This document shows, in pieces, positions 47,767 through 57,609 of a stretch of DNA of 61,824 nucleotides (its first letter is position 1; each line of letters starts with the position of its first letter). Below the pieces are notes generated by a model. It worked only from the letters and a program-made list of their open reading frames with translations. It had not been told where the DNA came from and did not search any database. Made by a program: the position numbers and the translations under genes. Source of the DNA: Burkholderiales bacterium RIFCSPHIGHO2_12_FULL_63_20. Its GTDB lineage: Bacteria; Pseudomonadota; Gammaproteobacteria; Burkholderiales; Burkholderiaceae_C. Location: the NCBI GenBank assembly GCA_001770775.1, contig MESA01000041.1:138652-200475 (forward strand), given 5' to 3'.

Positions 47767-48672
47767 ATGAACTACAAGCACCTGCTCTATTTCTGGACCG
47801 TGGCACGCCTCGGTGGCGTCGTGAAGGCGGGCGAGCACCTGCACGTCACACCGCAGACCATCAGCGGCCAGATCCAGCTGCTGGAAGAGCAGATCGGGCG
47901 GCCGCTGTTCCGCAAGAAGGGCCGCAAGCTGGAGATGACCGAAACCGGCCAGCTGGCGTTCAGCTATGCGCAGGATATTTTCAACCTGGGCGCCGAGCTG
48001 GAGCAGGTGGTGCGCCAGCCCCAGGGCGCCTTGCGCCCGGTCGAGCTGCGCGTGGGCAATGCCGATGCGGTGCCCAAGCTGGTCGTCACCCGCCTGCTGG
48101 AGCCGGCCATGACCCAGGCCCAGCCCTTCAAGGTCATCAGCCGCGAGGGCAAGCTCGACAGCCTGCTGGCCGAACTGGCGGTGCACCGCCTCGACCTGGT
48201 CCTGTCCGACATTCCTCTGCCGCCAGCCTTGAGCGTGACCGCCTTCAATCACCGCCTGGGGGGCTCCAACGTGGGCTTTTACGCCAGCGCCGCCCTGGCC
48301 GAGCGCGCCAGCGGCCCGTTCCCGGCCTGCCTGGACGGCTTGCCCCTGCTGGCACCGGGTGCCGACTCGGCCATGGGCGTGCGCCTGACGCAGTGGCTGG
48401 GCAAGCACAAGTTGCGTCCCCGCGTGGTGGGTGAGTTTGACGACGGCGCGCTGGTGACCGAGCTGGGCAAGCAGGGGCACGGGGTGTTCGTGGCGCCCAT
48501 GGTGCTGGACCAAGAGGTGCGCACCCAGTACGGCGCGCGCCTGCTGGGTGAGGCCACCGACTTGATCGAAGAGTTCTATGTGATCACGGTCGAGCGGCGC
48601 ATCACCCACCCCGGCGTGGCTGCGATCACCCAGGCGGCCCGCGCTGGCCTGTTCGCTGCCTGGAACCGCTGA
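47767..48672 (+). CDS. nhaR: LysR-family transcriptional activator NhaR
   Basis: 301 residues. A winged helix-turn-helix at residues 1-65 (NYKHLLYFWTVARLGGVVKA, EHLHVTPQTISGQIQLLEEQ) is followed by the two-lobe effector domain. The overall pattern, including GRPLFRKKGRKLEMTETG and FYVITVERRI near the end, is that of NhaR, which responds to sodium and alkalinity in E. coli. No nhaA is present nearby; the nearest targets are yccA and bioF. The alternative would be a paralogous LysR regulator. Confidence 0.85.
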   Translation: MNYKHLLYFWTVARLGGVVKAGEHLHVTPQTISGQIQLLEEQIGRPLFRKKGRKLEMTETGQLAFSYAQDIFNLGAELEQVVRQPQGALRPVELRVGNADAVPKLVVTRLLEPAMTQAQPFKVISREGKLDSLLAELAVHRLDLVLSDIPLPPALSVTAFNHRLGGSNVGFYASAALAERASGPFPACLDGLPLLAPGADSAMGVRLTQWLGKHKLRPRVVGEFDDGALVTELGKQGHGVFVAPMVLDQEVRTQYGARLLGEATDLIEEFYVITVERRITHPGVAAITQAARAGLFAAWNR

Positions 48673-48709
48673 AGTCGAGGGAGCACTCAGTTGAGGTTAA
48701 CCTTGGCGG

Positions 48710-49942
48710 ATGACTGGATTGTTTGACCAAGAACTGGCGCAACTGCGCTCCGCCCATCTGGCCCGTCAGCGTCGCCAGGTGATCCCCCTGAAAGCGCCGG
48801 TCGAGCTGTCGGCCGACGAAGAGGACCTGCGCGGCACTCATTACCTGATCGACGGGCTGCCCCGCCTGTCCTTCGGCAGCAACGACTACCTGGGCCTGTC
48901 CCAGCATCCGGCGGTCATTGAGGCGGCGCAGCAGGCGGCTGCCCGCTACGGTGTGGGCGCCACCGCGTCCCCGCTGGTCTGCGGCCACAGCCCGGCCCAC
49001 GAGACTTTGGAGCACGAACTGGCCGCCTTGGTCGGCTTGCCGCGTGCCTTGTACTTCTATGCAGGCTATGCGGCCAACGTCGGCATCATCCCGGCGCTGG
49101 TGGGCAAGGGCGATGCGGTGTTCTCCGATGCGCTCAACCACGCCTGTCTGATCGATGGCATCCGCCTGTCCCGCGCCGAGCTGCATGTCGTCCCGCACGC
49201 CGACCTGGCGGCGCTGGCGCAGGCCCTGCAGGCCAGCACCGCCCGCCGCAAGCTGGTGGTGACCGATGCCGTGTTCAGCATGGATGGCAACGTGGCCAAC
49301 GTCCCGGCCTTGATGGCCTTGTGCGAGCGGTATGACGCCTGGCTGATGATCGACGACGCGCATGGCTTTGGCGTGCTGGGCGAGCACGGCGAGGGCACCT
49401 TGTCCTACTACGGCATGGCCGGACGCGAGGGTGTGGCGCCGGCCTGGCAGGGTCGCATGGACCGCCTGATCTACATGGCCACCTTGGGCAAGGCCGCCGG
49501 GGTGGCCGGTGCGTTCGTGGCCGGCGAGCCCAGCATGGTCGAGTGGGTGCTGCAAAAAGCGCGCACCTACATGTTCGCCACCGCCACCCCGGCCATGATC
49601 GCCGAGGCCTTGCGCGCCAGCGTGCGGGCCATGCAGGACGAGGGCTGGCGTCGCAGTCACCTGCGGGCGCTGCAGGCGCGCCTGCGTGAAGGCATCGCCA
49701 AGGCTGGGCTGCCCTGGCAACTGATGCCCTCCGACACCGCGATCCAGCCTTTGATCATCGGCCGCAATGAAGACGCTCTGGCGGTCATGGCGAAGCTGGA
49801 CGCACAAGGGGTGTGGGTGCCGGCGATCCGTCCACCCACCGTGCCCGAAGGCACGGCCCGTCTGCGCATTTCCCTGTCTGCGGCCCACACGCTCGCGCAA
49901 GTCGATCAGCTGGTCGAGGCGCTGGCTCAGGCTGCAACGTAA
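48710..49942 (+). CDS. bioF: 8-amino-7-oxononanoate synthase
   Basis: 410 residues of an alpha-oxoamine synthase. [19 protein letters not shown] near residue 58, [27 protein letters not shown] and the PLP Lys in [14 protein letters not shown] are diagnostic. It condenses pimeloyl-ACP with alanine to start biotin ring assembly. The 3' end overlaps the convergent degenerate HD-GYP gene by 16 bases (49927-49942). A perfect 10-base palindrome, AGGTTAACCT (48694-48703), lies just before the ATG. Confidence 0.94.
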   Translation: MTGLFDQELAQLRSAHLARQRRQVIPLKAPVELSADEEDLRGTHYLIDGLPRLSFGSNDYLGLSQHPAVIEAAQQAAARYGVGATASPLVCGHSPAHETLEHELAALVGLPRALYFYAGYAANVGIIPALVGKGDAVFSDALNHACLIDGIRLSRAELHVVPHADLAALAQALQASTARRKLVVTDAVFSMDGNVANVPALMALCERYDAWLMIDDAHGFGVLGEHGEGTLSYYGMAGREGVAPAWQGRMDRLIYMATLGKAAGVAGAFVAGEPSMVEWVLQKARTYMFATATPAMIAEALRASVRAMQDEGWRRSHLRALQARLREGIAKAGLPWQLMPSDTAIQPLIIGRNEDALAVMAKLDAQGVWVPAIRPPTVPEGTARLRISLSAAHTLAQVDQLVEALAQAAT

Positions 49943-51054
49943 CCAAACAGGCGCTGACGGTTGAGGCGCAGCAGGACGTTGTCACGTGGGACGGCGGCGA
50001 CCACCTTGTACTCGGGCTTGGTCGTGTCCCGCAACTTGGCATCCGGAAAGACCCAACCGTCGGAGCTGATGAGGCTATGCACCATCGGGGCGCTGGCCGA
50101 CTCACCTTTGCGGGTGACCACGCCCGTGTCACCGTTGGCCAGTTTCACATAGGAGCCGGGTGGAAAGATCCCCATCTCCTTGATGATGGCGGCCACATAG
50201 GGGTTGTCGGGGCCGCCGGCGTGGACGTAGAGCTCACGTGCTGCGACGTTGACTGCGAGGGCCGGTCGGGTAGCGCGGGGGCTCATTTTGGCCAGATAGA
50301 CGTCAGCGTAATGGATCATGCAGGCCAGCGGACTGAGGGCACTGCGGTCGGCTGGCAGAGGCTTGCCACCCTGAGTCACATGGTGGTGTTCCACCGTGTG
50401 CAGCCAGTCCGTGTCGATGACGCCCGCGGCCTCCAGCATCTGCCGGCCTTTTCGTGGGTGGGCATCGATCTCACCACGCTGTTCGGGCGTGGGCGGCGTG
50501 ACTTGCTTGGCCAGGACATTCTGCAGATTGAGCATGCTGATGTTCATGGTCAGCGAAGCTTGAAGCAGGGTGTGGCGTTCGGCTTCGCTCCAGCCGAAAC
50601 GCTCGGCCACCAGGCAGGCGACAAAGGCGGTTTGCAGCGAGTGCATCACGGCGTAACCCACCGGCTGGTCGTGCAGCATCTCGAAGGAGCCGACTTCAAG
50701 TTCGTCATTCATGGCTTTTTGGATCGTGCCGGAGAGCAGCTTGATCTCGGTCACAAAGGTCGGGCTGTCTGGATGCAGCAGGACCTGGGCCACGTTTCGC
50801 AAGATGTTGGACCACAGCGCGAACGGATCCACCTTCGCAAAGCCCTCTTCAGCGACTTGGCGAGCATGTTGCTCGTACTCGTCCTGATCCACGAACATGC
50901 CGCGTGCCATCAGAGCGTCGATCTGGGCCTGACTGGTGAGCACGAAGCCCTTGCTCAACAGCAACTGACCCGGCTCGCTGCGCACGTTCCAGGGCAGAGG
51001 GTGGTTGAGGCGAATGTGCTGGGTGCACAGTCTCAGGAGCTTCATGGCCGACAT
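49927..51054 (-). CDS. Degenerate HD-GYP domain protein (paralog 1)
   Basis: 375 residues. An N-terminal domain (1-85) of unknown type leads into an HD-GYP-like domain (about 95-315). The first metal His is kept at 138 (VMHSLQ), the next His at 199 and Asp at 251 ([19 protein letters not shown]), but the catalytic HD is Met170-Asn171 ([13 protein letters not shown]), and HHxxDGxGYP is [10 protein letters not shown] at 223-232. The C-terminal [19 protein letters not shown] is typical of HD-GYP proteins. With HD gone, c-di-GMP hydrolysis is unlikely. Nearly the same changes are in the next gene. Start 51054 or 51045. Confidence 0.85.
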   Translation of the reverse strand: MSAMKLLRLCTQHIRLNHPLPWNVRSEPGQLLLSKGFVLTSQAQIDALMARGMFVDQDEYEQHARQVAEEGFAKVDPFALWSNILRNVAQVLLHPDSPTFVTEIKLLSGTIQKAMNDELEVGSFEMLHDQPVGYAVMHSLQTAFVACLVAERFGWSEAERHTLLQASLTMNISMLNLQNVLAKQVTPPTPEQRGEIDAHPRKGRQMLEAAGVIDTDWLHTVEHHHVTQGGKPLPADRSALSPLACMIHYADVYLAKMSPRATRPALAVNVAARELYVHAGGPDNPYVAAIIKEMGIFPPGSYVKLANGDTGVVTRKGESASAPMVHSLISSDGWVFPDAKLRDTTKPEYKVVAAVPRDNVLLRLNRQRLFGYVAA

Positions 51055-51175
51055 TCAATACTGCAAGAGCTTGCAGATTCGGACATCTGGCCGAAGGTGT
51101 GTCGGAGGACAAACCCCCGGGTGTGTGGCCAATCGTGGACGATGTCACACGAATGAGGGGGGCCCCGACCGGTGA
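51055..51175. other. 121-base gap between the two HD-GYP paralogs
   Basis: Separates the two minus-strand paralogs and should hold the promoter of the longer one. No hairpin, repeat or clear promoter box was found; the region is ordinary in composition. Confidence 0.4.
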
Positions 51176-52102
51176 TCAGGTGTCGGGATGACCAAACAGC
51201 ATCTGCCGGTCGAGATGCAGCGGAACCTGACCCCGCGGCAGGGCGGCCACCACCTTGAACTCGGGCACGGCCGTGTCCCGTGCCAAGGGCATGGGGAGAG
51301 GGTGGCCATCGCGGTCCATCACGCTGTGTGCGACCGGGCTGTCTGGCGTGGGGCCACGGCGCACCACGATGGCGGTTTCACCGTTGCGCAGCTTGACGAA
51401 GGTTCCAGGCGGAAAGATCCCCATCTCCTGAAGGATGGCCGTCACAAAGGGGTTGCCGGCGCCCCCAGCGCTGACGTGAAACTCACGTGCGGCGACGTTG
51501 ACAGCGATGGCTGCACGGGTGGCCCGTGGGCTCAGTTTGGCCAGGTAGACATCGGTGTAGTGGATCATGCAGGCCAGAGGGCACAGGTCACTGTGCTGGC
51601 GCGGCAGGGCGTGACCGCCCGGGGTCACATGGTGGTGGGTGATGGTGTCCAGCCACTCGGCATCGGTGATGCCCGCGGCCTCCAGCATCGCCCGTCCCCG
51701 CCGGGCATGCGAGGCAATCTCGGCCCGCTGGCGCGACGTGGGTGGGGTGGCCTGCGTGACCAGCGTGTTCTGCAGGTCCAGCATGGCGATGTTCATCGTC
51801 AGGCCGGCGCGCACCAGGGTGCGCCGGGCGCTCAGGCTCCAGCCGCAGCGCTCGGCCACGAGGGCAGACACCAGGGCCGTGCGCAGCGCATGGGTGACGG
51901 CATAGCCGGCGGCATCTTCGCCATGAAGCAGGGCGAAGACCCCAGCGTCTGGATCCTGTCCCAGGGCCGCGAAGATGGCGTCGGCCAGGGCTTCCAGACG
52001 CGGGGCGAAGCCCACCTCGTCCGGATGGTGCAGCACATGCGCCGCCTGAGCCAGGAGGGTGTCCCAGCAAGCAATGGGATCGGCTGCAACGGCGTCAGAC
52101 AT
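51176..52102 (-). CDS. Degenerate HD-GYP domain protein (paralog 2)
   Basis: 308 residues, lacking the first 75-80 residues of paralog 1 but alike along the rest. The HD pair is Met103-Asn104 (LTMNIAMLDLQN), the HHE position is HHH at 156-158 (HHHVTPGG), and Asp184 stays in HYTDVYLAKLSPRATRAA. The C-terminus GIFPPGTFVKLRNGETAIVV also matches. Close similarity and tandem position indicate duplication after loss of HD. The ATG at 52102 is the only plausible start. No second messenger activity is expected; a binding or scaffold role is possible. Confidence 0.85.
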   Translation of the reverse strand: MSDAVAADPIACWDTLLAQAAHVLHHPDEVGFAPRLEALADAIFAALGQDPDAGVFALLHGEDAAGYAVTHALRTALVSALVAERCGWSLSARRTLVRAGLTMNIAMLDLQNTLVTQATPPTSRQRAEIASHARRGRAMLEAAGITDAEWLDTITHHHVTPGGHALPRQHSDLCPLACMIHYTDVYLAKLSPRATRAAIAVNVAAREFHVSAGGAGNPFVTAILQEMGIFPPGTFVKLRNGETAIVVRRGPTPDSPVAHSVMDRDGHPLPMPLARDTAVPEFKVVAALPRGQVPLHLDRQMLFGHPDT

Positions 52103-52158
52103 GCTCGGATCCCTCAGTCAGGTCTCGGGGCTGTGATGGCGCCGTCATGCTGTGTGGG

Positions 52159-53526
52159 TCAGGCAGCCTGGTCGAGCAGGATGTCCGCCCGCAGCGAATG
52201 CGGGAAGGCCTTGGTGATCTTCACATCGATCAGCTGCCCCACCAGTCGCTCGCGCAGGGCCTGGGTGGGGCCGGCGGCGAAGTTGACGATGCGGTTGCAC
52301 TCGGTGCGGCCCATCAGCTCGCTGGGGTCCTTGCGGCTCGGGCCTTCGACCAGGATGCGTTGCGTCTGGCCCACCAGGGCTTCGCTGTAGCGCAGCACGT
52401 TGGACTCCAGATAAGCCTGCAGGGTTTGCAGACGCTGAAGCTTGACCTCGTGCGGGGTGTCGTCCTGCAAGGCGGCCGACGGGGTGCCCGGGCGGGCGCT
52501 GTAGATGAAGCTGAAGGACGCGTCGAATTCGAGGTCGGTGGCCAGCTTCATCAGCTTGTCGAAGTCTTCGTCGGTCTCGCCGGGGAAGCCGACGATGAAG
52601 TCGGTCGACAGTCTGATGGTGGGGCGCACGGCGCGCAGCTTGCGGATGGTGCTTTTGTACTCCAGCGCGGTGTAGCCACGCTTCATGGCCGACAGAATGC
52701 GGTCGGAGCCGTGCTGCACGGGCAGGTGCACGTGGTTGACGAGCTTGTCGGTCTTGCCATAGACGTCGATCAGGCGCTGGCTGAACTCGTTGGGGTGGCT
52801 GGTGGTGAAGCGGATGCGCTCCAGGCCGGGCATCTCGGCCACGTACTCCAGCAGCATCGCAAAGTCAGCGATCTCAGTCGTGTCGCCCATCTTGCCGCGG
52901 TAGCCGTTGACGTTCTGGCCCAGCAGCGTGATCTCCTTGACGCCCTGGTCGACCAGGTCGGCCACCTCAGTCAGCACATCGTCAAACGGACGCGAGACCT
53001 CTTCGCCACGGGTGTAGGGCACGACGCAGTAGCTGCAGTACTTGGAGCAGCCTTCCATGATGGAGACGAAGGCCGAGGCGCCGTCCTTGCGCGGGGGCGG
53101 CAGGTGGTCGAACTTCTCGATCTCGGGGAAGCTGATGTCGACCTGCGGGCGCTGGGAGGCGGCGCGCTGCGCCAGCATGGCGGGCAGGCGGTGCAGGGTC
53201 TGCGGGCCGAAGACCACGTCCACATAGGGCGCGCGCGCGATGATGGCCGCGCCTTCCTGGCTGGCCACGCAGCCACCCACGCCGATCATCACGCCCTTGT
53301 CTTTGAGGTGCTTGACGCGGCCCAGGTCGGAGAACACCTTCTCCTGCGCCTTCTCGCGGATGGAGCAGGTGTTGAAGAGGATCAGATCGGCTTCTTCAGG
53401 GTCGTTGGTGGGCGTGTAGCCCTGGGCAGCGTTCATGACGTCGGACATCTTGTCCGAGTCATATTCGTTCATCTGGCAGCCATAGGTCTTGATGTAGACC
53501 TTCTTGGTCTCGGGCGCGGTGCTCAT
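52159..53526 (-). CDS. miaB: tRNA-2-methylthio-N6-dimethylallyladenosine synthase MiaB
   Basis: 455 residues. The N-terminal UPF0004 domain begins [18 protein letters not shown], the radical SAM cluster Cys residues are in [19 protein letters not shown] (about residue 160), and a C-terminal TRAM domain follows near 385 ([15 protein letters not shown]). It methylthiolates i6A37 of tRNAs reading UNN codons. ATG 53526 gives the normal N-terminus. An exported hypothetical gene lies 14 bases upstream on the same strand. Confidence 0.95.
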   Translation of the reverse strand: MSTAPETKKVYIKTYGCQMNEYDSDKMSDVMNAAQGYTPTNDPEEADLILFNTCSIREKAQEKVFSDLGRVKHLKDKGVMIGVGGCVASQEGAAIIARAPYVDVVFGPQTLHRLPAMLAQRAASQRPQVDISFPEIEKFDHLPPPRKDGASAFVSIMEGCSKYCSYCVVPYTRGEEVSRPFDDVLTEVADLVDQGVKEITLLGQNVNGYRGKMGDTTEIADFAMLLEYVAEMPGLERIRFTTSHPNEFSQRLIDVYGKTDKLVNHVHLPVQHGSDRILSAMKRGYTALEYKSTIRKLRAVRPTIRLSTDFIVGFPGETDEDFDKLMKLATDLEFDASFSFIYSARPGTPSAALQDDTPHEVKLQRLQTLQAYLESNVLRYSEALVGQTQRILVEGPSRKDPSELMGRTECNRIVNFAAGPTQALRERLVGQLIDVKITKAFPHSLRADILLDQAA

Positions 53527-53540
53527 GGGTCGGGAGGGGA

Positions 53541-53924
53541 TCAGGGTTTGATCCAGGTGAAATTGATCGGGTCGTAGGTCCAGGTGGCGGCTTCCTTGGG
53601 CGTGGTCGGCCAACGCCGGGCCAACTCTTCAGGACGCAGGATCCACACGTTGAACAACAGCCCGTAGGGATCGACCGTGTAGTTGACCTTGAGCTTTTGC
53701 CCGGCCAGGGCGCCAGAGAGTTGCACCATGCCCTGGGGATCGCGGATGCGGGCCCCGGGGGCCAGGCGCATGGGCTTGCCATTGAGCAGGACTTCAGGCG
53801 GTTGGCCGAAGGCGACTTCTCCTCGCAAGGAGTCCATCGGCAAGGTGCGCGTGACCTGGGCGCAGGTCAGCGCCGGGACAGCCAAGGCCGCAGCGGCCAA
53901 GGCCATCGAAAGACAGCGGGGCAT
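53541..53924 (-). CDS. Exported protein of unknown function
   Basis: 127 residues with a Sec signal ending near ALTCAQVTR (about residue 23). The mature domain of about 100 residues contains [19 protein letters not shown] and [15 protein letters not shown], with a final [12 protein letters not shown]. Similar proteins upstream of miaB are, to my knowledge, conserved in Burkholderiales, but no function is assigned. Confidence 0.68.
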   Translation of the reverse strand: MPRCLSMALAAAALAVPALTCAQVTRTLPMDSLRGEVAFGQPPEVLLNGKPMRLAPGARIRDPQGMVQLSGALAGQKLKVNYTVDPYGLLFNVWILRPEELARRWPTTPKEAATWTYDPINFTWIKP

Positions 53925-54014
53925 GGTGTAGATCCAGGGGCTGTTGATCAGCCTTGGATTTTACCCGCCGCAGCCCTGCCTGTGTGGGGCTTTTCCGGGC
54001 CCGCCATCCGAGGG

Positions 54015-54722
54015 TCAGGGGGCGGTGTTCAGCTCAGCCAGGCGCTGGGGTGTGCCCACGTCCACCCAGGGACCGGTATAGAGGCGGCCGCTCAGCCGAT
54101 GGGCATCGATCGCCCGTTCCAGGCAGGGGCGTAGCGCCGCCTTTTCGCCGGACTGGATGCCGGCCACCATGGCTGGGCGGTACAGCCCGATGGTGGAGTA
54201 GGTGTAGGCCGGCGTGCCCGCTGCGGCCTGATCCTTGCGCTGCACGCGCCCGTCGGGCGTGAGGGCAAAGTCGCCCTGCGGCACATGGGCCGGGTTCGGC
54301 ACCAGCCACATCTGGCCCCAATCCTCGCCCGCGACGAAGGCCTGCGCGGCGCTCGCCTCGAACCGGAAGCCCGGTACGAACACATCGCCAGCCAGCACCC
54401 AGAAGGCCTCGCCCAGCAGAGGCAGGGCCTGGGCCATGCCGCCGGCGGTCTCCAGCGCACCACCGTGGTCGCGGCCTTCCATCGAGTAGGTAATGCGCAA
54501 CCCCCAGCGAGAACCATCACCCAGCGCGGCGGGGAACTGGTCTTCCAGATGGGCGGTGTTGATCACCACCTCGCGCACGCCGTCGCGCGCCAGCGCTTCC
54601 AGGTGCCATTCGATCAGGGGCTTGCCTTGCACGCTCAGCAGCGGCTTGGGCGTGGTGTCGGTGAGCGGGCGCATGCGTTCGCCGCGTCCGGCGGCCAGGA
54701 TGAGGGCGGGCAGATTGCGCAT
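54015..54722 (-). CDS. murU: Nucleotidyltransferase, MurNAc-1-phosphate uridylyltransferase-like (MurU)
   Basis: 235 residues. The pyrophosphorylase motif LILAAGRGERMRPLTDTTPK is at the N-terminus, and EVVINTAHLEDQFPAALGDG, SMEGRDHGGALETAGGM and LAGDVFVPGF are the acceptor and metal segments. MurU makes UDP-MurNAc in the anabolic murein recycling route together with the kinase AmgK. amgK is not seen here; instead fbpC follows with 4 bases between. Other sugar-1-phosphate nucleotidyltransferases remain possible. Confidence 0.82.
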   Translation of the reverse strand: MRNLPALILAAGRGERMRPLTDTTPKPLLSVQGKPLIEWHLEALARDGVREVVINTAHLEDQFPAALGDGSRWGLRITYSMEGRDHGGALETAGGMAQALPLLGEAFWVLAGDVFVPGFRFEASAAQAFVAGEDWGQMWLVPNPAHVPQGDFALTPDGRVQRKDQAAAGTPAYTYSTIGLYRPAMVAGIQSGEKAALRPCLERAIDAHRLSGRLYTGPWVDVGTPQRLAELNTAP

Positions 54723-54726
54723 GGCG

Positions 54727-55839
54727 TCACTCGGCGACGTGGGCAAAGGCCACCACGTGGCTCAGGTCCAGGCGAATGCCAATCGCTTCACCGATGGCGT
54801 GGTCGTGGTGGGACGGAATGGCCGAGAGCACCTCGGTGCCATCGCTCAGGGCGAGGGTGTACAGAAACTCGGCGCCTTTGAAAGCCTTGTGCAGTACCCG
54901 CGCTTTCACCGGGCTGGCGTCGTCATGCACGACATCGTCCGGGCGCATCAGCACGTCCACCCGGGTGCCGGGGGCGTGGGCCATCACGTCGTCGGTGGCG
55001 AACACGGTCTGGTCGCCAGTGCTCTGGCCCACGTCCAGACGCAGGTGGTGCTCATCGACCACCACGGCCGGCACGAATGCGCCCTGGCCCACAAAGTTGG
55101 CGACGCGGCGGTTGGCAGGCTGGTGGTACAGGCCATAAGCCGTGTCCCATTGCTGCAGGTGCCCATCGGCCATCACGCCGATGACATCGGCCATCGCAAA
55201 GGCTTCGTGCTGATCGTGGGTGACAAGTACCGCCGTGGTGTTCGTGGCCTTGAGGATGTCGCGCACCTCGCCAGCCAGGCGCTCGCGCAGGGCCACGTCC
55301 AGGTTGGAGAAGGGCTCGTCGAGCAGCAGAATGCTGGGCTGCGGCGCCAGCGCGCGTGCCAGGGCGACGCGCTGCTGCTGGCCCCCGGAGAGTTCATGCG
55401 GGAAGCGCTGGGCGGCATGGGCCAGGCCCACGGTGTCGAGCATCTCGGCCACGCGCTGATCGGCCTCGGCGCGGCCCTTCAGGCCGAACCCGACGTTCTG
55501 CGCCACGGTCAGGTGCGGGAACAGCGCGTAGTCCTGAAACACCATGCCGATGCGGCGTTTTTCAGGCGGGGTGATCTGACCCGGCGCGCTGAGGACCTTG
55601 CCGGCCAAGCGGATGGCGCCCGCGCTGATCGGCTCGAAGCCGGCGATGGCACGCAGCGCGGTGGTCTTGCCGCAGCCCGAGGGGCCCAGCAGGCAGGCGA
55701 TGCCGCCCTGGGGCAGGGCAAAGCTCAGGTGTTCCAGGATGGTGCGTTTGCCATAGCGCAAGGCAATGTCATCGACGACCAGCCAGGCGTTGCTGGGGTC
55801 GGTGACCGGGGGCAGGGCAGTAGGGGCCGGGACGGGCAT
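54727..55839 (-). CDS. fbpC: Iron(III) ABC transporter, ATP-binding protein FbpC
   Basis: 370 residues. Walker A GPSGCGKTTALRAIAGFEPI (residues about 54-73), signature ELSGGQQQRVALARALAP, Walker B ILLLDEPFSNLD, and the TOBE-like C-terminus with RPDDVV. Q-loop FQDYALFPHLTV follows the FbpC type. Start ATG 55839. It is divergent from fbpB with 54 bases between, where a Fur-like site is suggested. murU is 4 bases downstream, same strand. Confidence 0.88.
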   Translation of the reverse strand: MPVPAPTALPPVTDPSNAWLVVDDIALRYGKRTILEHLSFALPQGGIACLLGPSGCGKTTALRAIAGFEPISAGAIRLAGKVLSAPGQITPPEKRRIGMVFQDYALFPHLTVAQNVGFGLKGRAEADQRVAEMLDTVGLAHAAQRFPHELSGGQQQRVALARALAPQPSILLLDEPFSNLDVALRERLAGEVRDILKATNTTAVLVTHDQHEAFAMADVIGVMADGHLQQWDTAYGLYHQPANRRVANFVGQGAFVPAVVVDEHHLRLDVGQSTGDQTVFATDDVMAHAPGTRVDVLMRPDDVVHDDASPVKARVLHKAFKGAEFLYTLALSDGTEVLSAIPSHHDHAIGEAIGIRLDLSHVVAFAHVAE

Positions 55840-55871
55840 GAGGCAAACAGATTCGGAAACAGGCGATGAAA

Positions 55872-55890
55872 CGATGATAATTCTCAATTC
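55872..55890. promoter_or_regulatory. Possible Fur box between fbpC and fbpB
   Basis: The divergent 54-base gap contains TGATAAT at 55875-55881, a perfect half of the Fur 7-1-7 consensus, followed by an AT-rich weak second half. Given iron genes on both sides, Fur repression is plausible; the right half has only two of seven matches. Confidence 0.4.
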
Positions 55891-55893
55891 ACC

Positions 55894-57606
55894 ATGAAGC
55901 TGGCTGTCCTCTCTCATTCTCCCTCGTCCGTGTCCTCGGTCCGGCCTTTCGCTGAGCGCTGGCGGGCCGGGTGGCTCACCGCCTGGGCATTGCTGGTCGG
56001 TGCCCTGGTGGCCCTGCCGGTCCTGGCTGTCATCAGCCATGTGCTCAGCACGGGCACCAGCGACACCTGGTCGCACCTGGCCTCCACGGTGTTGCCCGAC
56101 TACCTCTGGTCCACCCTGTGGCTGTGCCTGGGCGTCGGGCTGGGTACCGCCAGCATGGGGGTGGGCGCGGCCTGGCTGGTCACGCGCTACAACTTCCCGC
56201 TGCGGGGCATGCTCGAGTGGGCCTTGGTGTTGCCGCTGGCCGTGCCGGGCTATGTGATGGCCTACACCTACACCGACCTGCTGCAATTCGTCGGGCCAGT
56301 GCAGACCGCGCTGCGCGACACCTTCGACTGGACGCGTGCCGACTACTGGTTCCCCGATGTCCGCTCGCTGGGCGGCGCGGTGATCCTGTTCTCGCTGGTG
56401 CTCTATCCCTATGTGTACATGCTGGCGCGCACCGCCTTTCTGGAGCGGGCCGGGGGCATGCTCGAAGTCGGGCGTTCGCTGGGCCTGGGCCCCTGGGCCA
56501 GCTTCTGGCGCGTGTCCCTGCCGCTGGCGCGCCCGGCCATTGCCGCGGGCGTCTCGCTAGCGCTGATGGAAACGCTGGCCGACTTCGGGGCCGTGTCTTA
56601 TTTTGGCGTGCAGACCTTCACCACCGGCATCTACCGGGCCTGGTTCTCGCTCGGGGACCGGGTGGCGGCCGCGCAGTTGGCCACAGCCTTGCTGGGTTTC
56701 GTCATCTTGGTGCTGGCTTTCGAGCGCCTGTCACGCGGCCGCGCCCGTTTCAATGACACCACCTTGCGCCGGGCGAGCTTTCAGGCACGGCGCCTGCGTG
56801 GCGCCCGGGCGGCGCTGGCGGTCATCGCCTGCCTGATCCCTTTGGTGACCGGGTTCCTGTTGCCGGCCGGCATCCTGCTGGAGATGGCGATCACCGAAGG
56901 TGACGCGCAGTTCGGCGCGCGCTTCATCGAGCTGGCCACCAACAGCGTCACCGTCTCCGGCCTGACCGCCCTGATCGCCGTGAGCCTGGCTTTGTTGCTG
57001 GGCTATGCGGCCCGCTTGCGTGCCCGCTCTTGGCTGGTTCGCAGCGTGCACCGTCTGGGTGGGCTGGGCTACGCTCTGCCAGGCACCGTCATCGCCGTGG
57101 GCGTGCTCATCCCGGTGTCCCGTATCGATAACGTCCTGACCAACTGGTTGATTGCCAACTTTGACTGGCAGTCCGGCCTCGTGCTCACCGGCGGGATTGC
57201 CGGCCTGGTGTATGCCTGTGTGGTGCGGTTCCTGACGCCCGCCGTGCAATCGGTGGATGCGGGTCTGCTCAAGATCACGCCCAGCATGGACAACGCGGCG
57301 CGCAGCCTGGGCCTGAGCCCGGCGGCCACCCTGCGCCGCGTCCATTTCCCGCTCTTGCGTGGCAGCCTGCTCACGGCCACCTTGCTGGTGTTCATCGACG
57401 TGATGAAGGAGCTGCCTGCCACCTTGGTGATGCGCCCCTTCAACTTTGACACCCTGGCCACGCAGGCCTACACGCTCGCCTCCGACGAACGCCTGGCCGA
57501 GGCTTCTACCTCGGCCCTGGCCATCGTCGTGGTGGGGCTCCTGCCCCTGATCGTGCTCAGCCGCGAGATCGCCAAAGCCCGTCAGGGCTCGTCGATCCCG
57601 CACTGA
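55894..57606 (+). CDS. fbpB: Iron(III) ABC transporter permease FbpB
   Basis: 570 residues: two fused permease halves of six helices each. EAA loops appear in both halves: GGMLEVGRSLGLGPWASFWR (about residue 190) and DNAARSLGLSPAATLRRVHF (about 470). Length and layout match FbpB-type permeases that import iron delivered by FbpA. It is transcribed away from fbpC and converges on fbpA. Confidence 0.9.
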   Translation: MKLAVLSHSPSSVSSVRPFAERWRAGWLTAWALLVGALVALPVLAVISHVLSTGTSDTWSHLASTVLPDYLWSTLWLCLGVGLGTASMGVGAAWLVTRYNFPLRGMLEWALVLPLAVPGYVMAYTYTDLLQFVGPVQTALRDTFDWTRADYWFPDVRSLGGAVILFSLVLYPYVYMLARTAFLERAGGMLEVGRSLGLGPWASFWRVSLPLARPAIAAGVSLALMETLADFGAVSYFGVQTFTTGIYRAWFSLGDRVAAAQLATALLGFVILVLAFERLSRGRARFNDTTLRRASFQARRLRGARAALAVIACLIPLVTGFLLPAGILLEMAITEGDAQFGARFIELATNSVTVSGLTALIAVSLALLLGYAARLRARSWLVRSVHRLGGLGYALPGTVIAVGVLIPVSRIDNVLTNWLIANFDWQSGLVLTGGIAGLVYACVVRFLTPAVQSVDAGLLKITPSMDNAARSLGLSPAATLRRVHFPLLRGSLLTATLLVFIDVMKELPATLVMRPFNFDTLATQAYTLASDERLAEASTSALAIVVVGLLPLIVLSREIAKARQGSSIPH

Positions 57607-57609
57607 TCC

